A stretch of 15,093 bases of DNA, taken from positions 1 through 15,093 of the forward strand of contig DATDKF010000058.1 of NCBI GenBank assembly GCA_036520135.1, written 5' to 3'. Of the stretch, positions 1 to 6,456 are shown piece after piece. The notes below the pieces were generated by a model, which was given only the letters and a program-made list of their open reading frames with translations, was not told the DNA's origin and searched no databases. The first letter of the stretch is position 1, and each line of letters opens with the position of its first letter. Position numbers and translations under genes: made by a program. The DNA is from DASSUW01 sp036520135. GTDB lineage: Bacteria; Actinomycetota; Thermoleophilia; Solirubrobacterales; Solirubrobacteraceae.

Positions 1-293
<293 letters not shown>

Positions 294-306
294 GGGCCGA
301 TGAACC

Positions 307-336
307 TTGACACGGTTTCGCACCGAGAGGTACGGT
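307..336 (+). promoter_or_regulatory. Likely sigma70-type promoter of the GntR/Mo-hydroxylase operon
   Basis: A perfect -35 hexamer TTGACA (307-312) is followed after 18 nt by a -10-like TACGGT (331-336). The GTG at 343 begins 6 nt after the -10 box, where transcription would start, so the mRNA is probably leaderless. The box lies in the 49-nt gap between typA and the regulator. The TTG of TTGACA is itself in frame with the regulator and could be mistaken for its start codon. Confidence 0.6.
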
Positions 337-342
337 GGACAG

Positions 343-355
343 GTGGTCGGACCAC
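343..355 (+). promoter_or_regulatory. Palindromic FadR/GntR-type operator at the transcript and gene start
   Basis: GTGGTC-G-GACCAC is a perfect 6-bp inverted repeat around one central base. Its core TGGT-CGG-ACCA (344-354) fits the TGGTNNNACCA consensus known for FadR-subfamily regulators such as PdhR and LldR. It overlaps the proposed start codon (GTG 343) and the predicted +1 region. A bound repressor here would block RNA polymerase, consistent with autoregulation of the operon. The match to the family consensus is seen directly; binding is inferred. Confidence 0.6.
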
Positions 356-1041
356 TGTTCGGCACCGTCACGAGGGAGGCGGTGCCACAGCAGATCGTTT
401 CGCGCCTGCTCGACCTGATCCAGCAGCGCCATCTCGGGCCCGGCGACCGGCTGCCGGCCGAGCGCGAGCTGGCCGCGACGATGGGCGTCAGCCGCTCGTC
501 GCTGCGCGAGGCGCTGCGGGCGCTGACCGTGCTCGGCGTCTGCGAGATGCGGCACGGGACCGGCACGTACGTGTCCTCCCTGCAGCCCGATCTGCTCGTG
601 CGGCCGCTCTCGTTCGTGCTGTCGCTGTCGGACGGCGGGTTCGATCAGCTGTTCGAGGCGCGGCGGGTCGTCGAGCCCGCGATCGCCGCGCTCGCCGCCG
701 CCCGGATCGACGACGCCACGCTCGACCGCCTCGACGCGCTGGTCACGCGTGCGGACGCGGTGATCGAGAACGCCGACGCGTTCCTCGTCGCCGACGTGGA
801 GCTGCACGACGTGATCCGCGAGGCGGCCGGCAACGCGATCCTCGGCCGCTTCATGGAGTCGATCCACGCACTCGGGCTCGCCAGTCGGCAGGCGACCGGG
901 ACCAAGCGCGTCGTGCGCGACCAGAGCGTCGAGGACCACCGGGAGATCGTGGCCGCGCTGCGGGCGCGCGACGGCGCCGGCGCGTCGGACGCGATGCGCC
1001 GGCACCTGGACAACGTCGAGCGGGTGGGGAGGGCGAGTTGA
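343..1041 (+). CDS. FadR-subfamily GntR transcriptional regulator
   Basis: This is a 232-residue regulator with an N-terminal winged helix-turn-helix (about residues 13-78, containing PGDRLPAERELA and VSRSSLREALRAL) and an all-helical FCD ligand-binding domain. The FCD domain keeps the metal/ligand-site pattern: Asp/His in VADVELHDVI, His in VEDHREIVAAL and His in MRRHLDNV. Such proteins usually repress catabolic operons and are released by a small carboxylic acid or pathway intermediate. I chose GTG 343 because it follows the promoter at the right distance for a leaderless message and the family usually begins just before the FGTVTREAVPQQIV segment. TTG 307 would lie inside the -35 box. It heads the operon and its TGA overlaps the TTG start of the cyclase gene (TTGA at 1038), so it is translationally coupled to the enzymes it probably controls. 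The effector is unknown, possibly the hydroxylase substrate or product. Confidence 0.88.
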   Translation: MVGPLFGTVTREAVPQQIVSRLLDLIQQRHLGPGDRLPAERELAATMGVSRSSLREALRALTVLGVCEMRHGTGTYVSSLQPDLLVRPLSFVLSLSDGGFDQLFEARRVVEPAIAALAAARIDDATLDRLDALVTRADAVIENADAFLVADVELHDVIREAAGNAILGRFMESIHALGLASRQATGTKRVVRDQSVEDHREIVAALRARDGAGASDAMRRHLDNVERVGRAS

Positions 1042-1706
1042 CGCGGATCGTCGACCTGACGCTGAAGATCGGCGAGGACACGCTGAGCCCGCCGTCGGTC
1101 AACAAGCGGCTGGAGCTGACCACGCACCACCGCGGTCCGGGCTTCTGGCAGGCGAGCGAGGTGAACATGCTCCTGCACACCGGCTCGCACGTGGACTTCG
1201 CGCGCCACTGCACCGAGGGCGGCGAGACAGCGGGCGACGTGTCGCTGGACCGCACGTGCGGGCAGGCGATCGTCATCGACCTCACGTTCCTCGGCGAGGA
1301 CGAGCCGATCACGGTGGCGCTGCTCGAGCAGCACGCCCCGGAGCTGCAGGACGGCGACGTCGCGCTGTGCCGCACCGACTGGACCGAGAAGGCGTGGGGC
1401 CGGTTCCCCGACTACTACATGCGCTCGCCCTACTGCGAGCCCGAGGCGGCAGGCTGGCTCGTCGACCACGGCGCGAAGGTCGTCGGGTTCGACTGCTTCA
1501 GCGAGCGCTCGGCCCGCGAGCCCGACTTCACGTCCGAGGACTTCGTGGTGCACAAGGCGATCCTGGATCGCGGTGCGATCCTGATCCAGCAGCTGACGGG
1601 GCTCTCCCAGCTGCCGGTCGGGGTGCGCGTGCCGTTCTTCGCCGGCTTCGTCCCGATCCGCGGGGCGGAGGGGTCTCCCGGGCGCATGTTCGCCCTGATC
1701 GATTAG
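1038..1706 (+). CDS. Cyclase-family metal-dependent hydrolase (kynurenine formamidase / isatin hydrolase-like)
   Basis: This 222-residue protein belongs to the cyclase family (PF04199), which includes kynurenine formamidase and isatin hydrolase, enzymes that hydrolyse amide or lactam bonds with a bound Mn or Zn ion. The metal motif is seen as HTGSHVDFARH (His47, His51, Asp53, His57), a variant of the usual HxGTHxDxPxH in which Thr is Ser and Pro is Ala. The conserved C-terminal ALCRTDWTEKAW and GFDCFSERSA segments fit the family fold. The start is TTG 1038, overlapping the regulator's stop codon and preceded by a strong GGGGAGGG ribosome site at 1026-1033. It lies 9 nt upstream of the FAD subunit gene, so it probably acts on the hydroxylase product, for example by opening a lactam or hydrolysing an amide. 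The substrate cannot be read from the sequence, and the altered motif leaves catalytic activity open. Confidence 0.82.
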   Translation: MTRIVDLTLKIGEDTLSPPSVNKRLELTTHHRGPGFWQASEVNMLLHTGSHVDFARHCTEGGETAGDVSLDRTCGQAIVIDLTFLGEDEPITVALLEQHAPELQDGDVALCRTDWTEKAWGRFPDYYMRSPYCEPEAAGWLVDHGAKVVGFDCFSERSAREPDFTSEDFVVHKAILDRGAILIQQLTGLSQLPVGVRVPFFAGFVPIRGAEGSPGRMFALID

Positions 1707-1715
1707 GAGGAGACG

Positions 1716-2444
1716 TTGGTAACCGAGTACCTGCTGCCCGACTCCGCCGACGCGGCGGCCGCGCAGCTCGCGGACGGCGCCGCGGTAATGGCCGGGGGCA
1801 CGACGGTGATGCCGGCCGTGCTCGCGGGCTCGCTGGCCGCCGAGCGCGTCGTCGGCCTCGCGCGCGCGGGACTCGATCGCGTGGAGCGCTCCGGCGGGCG
1901 GACCGTGCTCGGCGCGTGCGTGACGCTGGCGCGGGTCGCCGCGCTCGACGGCGTGCCCGCGCTGTCGGCGGCCGCCGCCGCGGTCGGCGGTCCGGCGCTG
2001 CGCAATATGGCGACGGTCGGGGGGAACCTGCACGTGACCGCGCCGTACGGCGACCTCGGGGTGCCGCTGCTCGCGCTCGGCGCCGAGGTCGACGGCCGGC
2101 CGATCGAGGAGTTCTGGGCGGCCGGCGGCGGCGGGCTGGTCCGCTCTATCGCGTTCGACGACGACCCGTCGAGCGTCTACGTGCGCTGGGCGCGGCGGGC
2201 GGCGAACTCGCCGGCGGTGGTGTGCGTGGCGGTGTCGCTCGGCCGGGTGGCGATCGGCGGCGTCGCCCCGCATCCGGTGCGGTCCACGGGCGCCGAGGTG
2301 CAGTTCGACGACCCGGCCGCGGCCGGGGCGGCTGCCGCCGCGGAGGTCGATCCGCCGACGGACGCGATCGCGTCGAGCTGGTACCGCAAGCGCATGACCG
2401 AGCTGTTCGTGCGCCGAGCGCTGGAGGAGCGCCATGCCGTCTGA
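1716..2444 (+). CDS. FAD-binding subunit of a molybdenum hydroxylase (CoxM/NdhF-type)
   Basis: This 242-residue protein is the flavin subunit that takes electrons from the Fe-S subunit of a xanthine-dehydrogenase-family enzyme. The two FAD pyrophosphate motifs are visible: AGGTTVMPAV (about residues 26-35, equivalent to AGGTDL) and TVGGNLHVTAPYGDL (about 101-115, equivalent to TIGGN). They are followed by the small C-terminal CO_deh_flav_C domain (AANSPAVVCVAVSLGRVAIGGVA). At 242 residues it is clearly shorter than the usual 280-300; the second half of the FAD domain is compact, with a Gly-rich AAGGGG segment. The start is TTG 1716 after a perfect AGGAGG (1705-1710) that overlaps the cyclase stop codon. 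The gene end overlaps the 2Fe-2S gene by 11 nt. No other family fits; which electron acceptor it serves is unknown. Confidence 0.9.
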   Translation: MVTEYLLPDSADAAAAQLADGAAVMAGGTTVMPAVLAGSLAAERVVGLARAGLDRVERSGGRTVLGACVTLARVAALDGVPALSAAAAAVGGPALRNMATVGGNLHVTAPYGDLGVPLLALGAEVDGRPIEEFWAAGGGGLVRSIAFDDDPSSVYVRWARRAANSPAVVCVAVSLGRVAIGGVAPHPVRSTGAEVQFDDPAAAGAAAAAEVDPPTDAIASSWYRKRMTELFVRRALEERHAV

Positions 2445-2886
2445 GGTCATCGAGTTCGAGCTCAACGGACGGGCCACCGAGGTCATAGCCCGCCCGCTGG
2501 CGACGCTGGGGCAGGTGCTGCGCGAGCAGCTCGAGCTGCGGGCCGCGAAGGCGGGCTGCCGCCAGGGCGGCTGCGGGAGCTGCACGGTGCTGGTCGACGG
2601 CGAGCCGGTGCTGTCGTGCCTGCTGCCGGTGGCCAACGTCGCCGGCCGATCGGTGCGGACGCTCGAGGGGTTCGAGGGCGCCGACCCGCTGCAGCAGGTC
2701 TTCCACGAGCGCTTCGCGGTCCAGTGCGGGTTCTGCGCTCCCGGCATGTTGATCGCCGCGCGGGCGCTGCTCGACCGCAACCCGTCGCCGTCGCGCGACG
2801 AGATCGCGGAGGCGCTGGCCGGCAACGTCTGCCGCTGCACGGGCTACCAGTCGATCATCGACGCGATCGCGGAGGCCGCCGCATGA
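2434..2886 (+). CDS. 2Fe-2S subunit of a molybdenum hydroxylase (CoxS/NdhS-type)
   Basis: This is a 150-residue electron-transfer subunit carrying two [2Fe-2S] clusters between the molybdenum centre and FAD. The plant-type ferredoxin domain has Cys42, Cys47, Cys50 and Cys62 (GCRQGGCGSC then LSC). The C-terminal helical domain has Cys98, Cys101, Cys133 and Cys135 (QCGFCAPGM and CRCTGYQ). All eight cluster ligands are present, so the protein looks functional, and its length is normal for the family (150-165). ATG 2434 follows a GGAGGAG site at 2423-2429. It overlaps the FAD gene by 11 nt and the next gene by an ATGA at 2883, arguing for coupled translation and a stoichiometric complex. Confidence 0.95.
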   Translation: MPSEVIEFELNGRATEVIARPLATLGQVLREQLELRAAKAGCRQGGCGSCTVLVDGEPVLSCLLPVANVAGRSVRTLEGFEGADPLQQVFHERFAVQCGFCAPGMLIAARALLDRNPSPSRDEIAEALAGNVCRCTGYQSIIDAIAEAAA

Positions 2887-4211
2887 GCACGCTGTCGCAG
2901 CAGCCGTTCCACGTCATCGGCCGCGGCGTCGAGCGCCGCGACGGGATGGGCCACGTCACCGGCACCACCGAGTACGTCGACGACGTCCGCTACCCCGGGA
3001 TGCTGCATCTGAAGATGGTCCGCAACCCGCTGGTCCACGCGCGGATCAAGGGGATCGACCTGTCGGAGGCCGAGAAGGTGCCGGGCTTCGTCTGCGCGCT
3101 GACCGCCGCGGACGTGCCGAAGAACGTCTACACGATCCTCTGCCTGATCGGGGTCGAGCCCGACGAGGAGCAGGTGCTGGCCGAGGAGCGGGCGCGCTAC
3201 CGCGGCGAGCCGATCGTCGCGGTGGTGGCCGAGACCGAGGCGGCCGCGCTCGAAGCCGTCTCGAAGGTGCGGCTGGACCTCGAGGAGCTGCCCGCGGTGT
3301 TCGACGTCGAGGAGGCGTTGAAGCCGGACGCCCCGATCGTCACCCACTGGGGCACGAACTACTTCGTCTACGAGGGCCACCACTGCCGGCGGATCCGCTA
3401 CGGCGACGCCGAGGCAGCGCGGGCCGGCGCCGACCACGTCATCGAGGGCACGTACCAGAACAGCCCGACCGAGCACGCGCCGACGGAGACGACCGGCTGC
3501 ATCGCCAAGCCTGAGGCCGACGGGCGGATCACGGTCCACACCAACACGCAGGCCCTCTACTTCTCGCTCGACAACACGGCGATCATCCTGCAGATCGATC
3601 CGGCGCGGCTGCATTTCGTCGGCGGGACGGTGGGCGGCGGGTTCGGCGGCAAGGTCGACGTGATCACCGAGCCGATCGCCACGCTCGCCGCTTTGAAGAC
3701 CGGCAAGCCGGTGCGGTACGTGTACTCGCGCGAGGAGGAGATGCGCGTGTCCTCGACGCGGTCGGCGAACCGGATCCGGATCGTCGACGGCGTGATGGAC
3801 GACGGCCGGATCGTCTCCCGCGAGGTCACGACGTGGCAGGACGCGGGCGCCTACTCGCGGCACTCGCCGTACGGCGCGACCAAGCACGCGGCGAACGTCT
3901 GCGGGCCGTACACGATCCCGAACGTGTCGATCGACGTGCACTGCGTGTACACGAACCGCCAGCCGGCGAGCGCGTTCCGCGGCTTCGGCGTCACCGAGGC
4001 GTCGTTCGCGACCGAGATGCAGATGGACCGGATCGCGCGCGCCGTCGGGGTCGATCCCTGGGAGCTGCGATTGCGGAACGCCTACCGCAACGGCGACGAG
4101 CGGCCGTACCGCAAGACCGTCGAGGACGCGACGCTGATCGAGACGATTCACGCGGCGGCCTCGCTCGTGGGGCACGAGCTGGCGCCCGAGCTGCGGGAGC
4201 TGCGGTCATGA
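2883..4211 (+). CDS. Molybdopterin-binding large subunit, N-terminal half (NdhL-like)
   Basis: This 442-residue protein is the first half of a xanthine-dehydrogenase-family large subunit. It has the a/b hammerhead domain (about residues 15-125, starting IGRGVERRDGMGHVTGTTEYVDD) and the first molybdopterin-binding domain. Key features are VGGGFGGK (250-257, cofactor loop) and AFRGFG (364-369), whose Arg matches the substrate-orienting Arg of xanthine dehydrogenase. The CSFR-type loop of form I CO dehydrogenase is absent, so this is a hydroxylase and not a CO dehydrogenase. The family's single chain is normally about 750-800 residues; here it ends at a TGA just after the conserved LRLRNAYRNGDE helix and the second half starts in the overlapping ATGA at 4208. 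The split falls at a natural domain boundary and has its own ribosome site, so it looks like a real two-gene arrangement, as in NdhL/NdhM of Eubacterium barkeri nicotinate dehydrogenase (about 50 and 37 kDa). Substrate unknown. Confidence 0.9.
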   Translation: MSTLSQQPFHVIGRGVERRDGMGHVTGTTEYVDDVRYPGMLHLKMVRNPLVHARIKGIDLSEAEKVPGFVCALTAADVPKNVYTILCLIGVEPDEEQVLAEERARYRGEPIVAVVAETEAAALEAVSKVRLDLEELPAVFDVEEALKPDAPIVTHWGTNYFVYEGHHCRRIRYGDAEAARAGADHVIEGTYQNSPTEHAPTETTGCIAKPEADGRITVHTNTQALYFSLDNTAIILQIDPARLHFVGGTVGGGFGGKVDVITEPIATLAALKTGKPVRYVYSREEEMRVSSTRSANRIRIVDGVMDDGRIVSREVTTWQDAGAYSRHSPYGATKHAANVCGPYTIPNVSIDVHCVYTNRQPASAFRGFGVTEASFATEMQMDRIARAVGVDPWELRLRNAYRNGDERPYRKTVEDATLIETIHAAASLVGHELAPELRELRS

Positions 4212-5212
4212 CGCTGCTGCGCGGGCGCGGCATCGCCGCCGTCAACTACCCGACCGGCATGAACCTCGGCGGCGACCCGACGCAGGCGCTGGTCCACGCC
4301 ACCACGGTCGGCAACTTCGTCATCACGCTGTCGAGCGTCGATCTCGGGCAGGGGCTGAAGACCGTGCTGGCGCAGATCGGTGCGGAGGCGCTGGGCGTCC
4401 CGTTCGAGACCGTGCGCGTCGACACCGGCGACACCGACACGGGGCCGCACTGCATGGGCACGTTCGCCTCGCGCGCCACGCACCGCGCCGGCAACGCGAT
4501 CATCCGCGCCGCCGACGAGGCCAAGCGGGTGCTGCTGGAGGTCGCGGCCGACGAGCTCGAGGCGTCGCCGGACGACCTCGAGACCGACGGCGAGGGCAAC
4601 GTGCGCGTGATCGGCTCGCCGGGTTCGTCGATGACCGTGATGGACGTCGCGCTGGCGGCGCACTTCAAGCACGGCAAGACGATCTCGGGGCGCGGGATGT
4701 ACATGAAGGCTAAGAGCGACCTCGATCCCGAGACCGGCGCGATGGACCCGGACTCGACCGAGGCGCACGCGTGCACGGTCGCCGACGTCGAGGTCGACAC
4801 CGAGACCGGCCACGTGCGCGTGCTGCGGCTCGCGTCCGCCTACGAGATCGGCTGCGCGATCAATCCCGAGCTCGTCCAGGGGCAGATCCGCGGCGGCGCG
4901 TGGATGGGCATGTCGCACTGCCTGTACGAGACGACCGCGCCGTACTACCCGGCGATCGACCATGCGCCGGGCGACTTCAACACGTACCTGATGCCGGGTC
5001 CGCTCGACCTGCCGGAGATCGACGCGGTCGTGCTGGAGGTGCCCTCGTCGAACGGCCCCTACGGCATGAAGGGCGTGGGGGAGATGACCGCCAACCCGCC
5101 GATCCCGGCGATCGCCAACGCGGTCACCGACGCGATCGGCGTCCAGATCACCGACCTGCCGATCACGCCCGAGAAGGTGCTGCGGGCTCTCGAGTCCAAG
5201 GAGACCGATTGA
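4208..5212 (+). CDS. Molybdopterin-binding large subunit, C-terminal half (NdhM-like)
   Basis: This 334-residue protein is the second molybdopterin-binding domain of the hydroxylase, translated separately from its N-terminal partner. It contains the GQG motif (DLGQGLKT, Gln48), which contacts the molybdenum cofactor, and GVGEMT, whose Glu292 corresponds to the catalytic base Glu1261 of bovine xanthine dehydrogenase. The segment CAINPELVQGQIRGGAWMG is the typical C-terminal cofactor-contact stretch. Its start ATG 4208 overlaps the previous stop (ATGA) and a GGGAG ribosome site sits at 4195-4199 within the upstream gene. With all catalytic residues present across the two halves, the pair should form one active site. 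The size (about 36 kDa) is close to that of NdhM. It overlaps the EthD gene by one base. Confidence 0.9.
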   Translation: MTLLRGRGIAAVNYPTGMNLGGDPTQALVHATTVGNFVITLSSVDLGQGLKTVLAQIGAEALGVPFETVRVDTGDTDTGPHCMGTFASRATHRAGNAIIRAADEAKRVLLEVAADELEASPDDLETDGEGNVRVIGSPGSSMTVMDVALAAHFKHGKTISGRGMYMKAKSDLDPETGAMDPDSTEAHACTVADVEVDTETGHVRVLRLASAYEIGCAINPELVQGQIRGGAWMGMSHCLYETTAPYYPAIDHAPGDFNTYLMPGPLDLPEIDAVVLEVPSSNGPYGMKGVGEMTANPPIPAIANAVTDAIGVQITDLPITPEKVLRALESKETD

Positions 5213-5520
5213 TGTTGAAGGTGTTCTCGCTGATCAAGCGCCGTGAGGACCTGTCGCTCGACGAGTTCCGCAGTTGGATCCTCGAGGAGCACGCGCCGAA
5301 AGGCCGCGAGCTGCCGGGCCTGCGCCGCTACCACGTGTCCGTGATCGACGCCGACGACCCGGCGCTCCCGTACCACGCGATCACCGAGCTCTACTTCGAC
5401 GACGAGGACGCCTTCAAGGCCGCGTTCGCGAGCGACGCCGGCAAGGCGGCGGGCGCCGACGTCGCTGCGCACGCGGCCGACCGCGTGCGCCTGCTGACGA
5501 GCGAGGAGCGCATCATCTGA
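5212..5520 (+). CDS. EthD-family dimeric alpha+beta barrel protein
   Basis: This is a 102-residue protein with the EthD/DABB ferredoxin-like fold (PF07110): MLKVFSLIKRREDLSLDEFRSWILEEHAP is the typical first strand and helix, with the conserved HAP segment, followed by LPGLRRYHVS and a YHAITELYFDDEDAFKAAF strand-helix. Members of this fold occur in degradative operons as small isomerases, lactone or ring-processing enzymes, or accessory proteins; EthD itself is required for ETBE degradation but its role is unclear. ATG 5212 shares one base with the upstream TGA, and AAGGAG (5198-5203) is its ribosome site. As the last operon gene it probably handles a hydroxylated or ring-opened intermediate, or helps the hydroxylase. 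The reaction cannot be inferred from sequence alone. Confidence 0.85.
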   Translation: MLKVFSLIKRREDLSLDEFRSWILEEHAPKGRELPGLRRYHVSVIDADDPALPYHAITELYFDDEDAFKAAFASDAGKAAGADVAAHAADRVRLLTSEERII

Positions 5521-5526
5521 CGCGCT

Positions 5527-5649
5527 TCACCGCGTGAGCCGGAACACGTCCGTGGCCGTGCCGCTGCCCTCGCGGGCGATGACCTCGCCGCGGGCGCCGG
5601 CGTAGGCGCCCGTGCCGCCGGTGACGGCGAGCGCGATCTTGCCCGTCAC
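5527..5649 (-). pseudogene. C-terminal remnant of a dirigent / allene-oxide-cyclase-barrel-like protein
   Basis: On the minus strand a 40-codon stretch ending in TGA reads VTGKIALAVTGGTGAYAGAR, continues GEVIAREGSG and ends VFRLTR. The AVTGGTGAYAGARGEV core is the hallmark C-terminal hairpin of dirigent-like / AOC-barrel proteins common in soil actinobacteria, and the short tail to the stop is also typical. The usual ~100 upstream residues and a signal peptide are missing: the sequence runs directly into a response-regulator fragment on the opposite strand at about 5650. It is best seen as a broken gene end. A very small expressed protein from the GTG at 5649 is possible but unlikely. Confidence 0.6.
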
Positions 5650-5760
5650 GAGTGGGTCCTGCTCAAATCCGCGTCGGCGAAAGACGCCGTGCGCGCGATT
5701 CGCACCGTCGCGGCGGGCGACGCGCTGCTCGCGCCGGCCGTGACCCGGCGCGTCCCAATA
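5650..5760 (+). pseudogene. Fragment of a NarL/LuxR-type response regulator (receiver C-terminus to linker)
   Basis: The plus strand in this frame reads EWVLLKSASAKDAVRAIRTV and continues AAGDALLAPAVTRRVPI. This is the end of a NarL-class receiver domain (the GFLLKDAP-like strand with the conserved Lys, then the alpha5 helix AIRTVAAGDALL) and the start of the linker APAVTRRL. The phosphorylated Asp region and the DNA-binding LuxR domain are both absent, with no start codon or ribosome site of its own. It is therefore a relic about 37 codons long. It lies back to back with the dirigent-like remnant, so a deletion or insertion event joined two unrelated broken genes here. Confidence 0.75.
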
Positions 5761-5784
5761 GGCCCTCCCGCGAAAACCTCACCC

Positions 5785-5807
5785 CTAAAGGGGACAGTCC
5801 CCTCTAG
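5785..5807 (+). repeat. Palindromic repeat, copy 1 (GGGGAC-A-GTCCCC core)
   Basis: Two 11-nt arms with one mismatch surround a central A at 5796; the perfect core GGGGACAGTCCCC is at 5790-5802. The same element occurs inverted at 9987-10007. The right end provides the TAG stop (5806-5804, minus strand) of the metallo-beta-lactamase-fold gene. It resembles REP-like palindromes and could also act as a stem-loop terminator for that gene, though a U tract is lacking. Confidence 0.8.
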
Positions 5808-6454
5808 TTGTGGCCGTACCAGGGGTACGCGTCGAGCGCGCCTGCGAGCGCGGCGCCGCCGTCGTGGAGGATCGGCTCGCCGTGCGTGACGAGGATGCGC
5901 TCGAGGTCGAGCTCGAGCAGCGGCGCTAGCGTCGGGTTGAAGCGCTCGCGGTACCAGCGGATGCGCGCCTCGTCGACGCGCTCGTAGTGCCACAACCGCA
6001 GATCGCCCGCCGGCGTGGTCACGATCGCGTCGCCCCACGCGAGCGCGCGGTGGGACGGCAGGTGGATCGGCGTCTCGTGGCGCCGCGGCTTGCCGATCGC
6101 GAACGCCCGCGCGCCGCCCGGCAGGTCGCCGTCGATCGGCCGCAGGCGCTTCGCGTCGCCGAGCCGCTTCGCGACGGCGGGATGGCCGTGGATCGGCGCG
6201 TCATAGCGCTCGCTCAACGGTTCGGCGCTGCGCGTGTGGTACGGGATCGTGATCAGGATCGCGACCGGCTTGGCCGCCAGCGCGTCGAGCCGCGCGAGCA
6301 CCGCGGCGTCGTCCTCGGGCAGCAGCGGGTCGATCAGCAGCGTCGCGTCGCCGGCGTCGAGCGCGAAGCACGCGACCCGACTGCCCCACTCGCCCGGATG
6401 CCACTCGCCGTGCCGCGCCGTCCACCGCCACAGCCCGTCGGCGAGCTGCTCCAA
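5804..6454 (-). CDS. Metallo-beta-lactamase-fold protein with a degenerate metal site, last gene of suf operon
   Basis: This 216-residue protein resembles small actinobacterial MBL-fold hydrolases: it begins LADGLWRWTARHGEWHPGEW and contains TLLIDPLLPEDD (about residues 38-49, strand and loop before the metal site), YHTRSAEPLSERY and the C-terminal ILVTHGEPI. The canonical HxHxDH motif is not present; where it should be the sequence reads ITIPYHTRSAE, so only one of those His is obvious. It may bind one metal, bind none, or have a non-hydrolytic role. The start is TTG 6454, only 2 nt after the sufU stop, so it is co-transcribed with suf. An extended upstream reading would overlap sufU in another frame and is not credible. 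Its stop codon lies within the palindromic repeat. No specific substrate can be named. Confidence 0.75.
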   Translation of the reverse strand: MEQLADGLWRWTARHGEWHPGEWGSRVACFALDAGDATLLIDPLLPEDDAAVLARLDALAAKPVAILITIPYHTRSAEPLSERYDAPIHGHPAVAKRLGDAKRLRPIDGDLPGGARAFAIGKPRRHETPIHLPSHRALAWGDAIVTTPAGDLRLWHYERVDEARIRWYRERFNPTLAPLLELDLERILVTHGEPILHDGGAALAGALDAYPWYGHN

Positions 6455-6456
6455 GG

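Noticed and set aside
307..342. TTG 307 as start of the GntR regulator
   Set aside because: It coincides with the -35 hexamer TTGACA and adds 12 non-conserved residues; GTG 343 fits the promoter spacing and the family N-terminus better.
2844..4175. Long open frame antisense to the Mo large subunit
   Set aside because: It is rich in Arg, Val and His, typical of the antisense of high-GC codons, has no recognisable domain, and the opposite strand carries a clear conserved enzyme.
2883..4211. CO dehydrogenase large subunit (CoxL) identity
   Set aside because: The active-site loop is AFRGFG, as in hydroxylases, and lacks the CSFR loop of form I CO dehydrogenase.
5520..5535. ACGCG...CGCGT hairpin after the EthD gene as a terminator
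   Set aside because: The stem is only 5 bp, there is no U tract, and it overlaps the stop end of the dirigent-like remnant.
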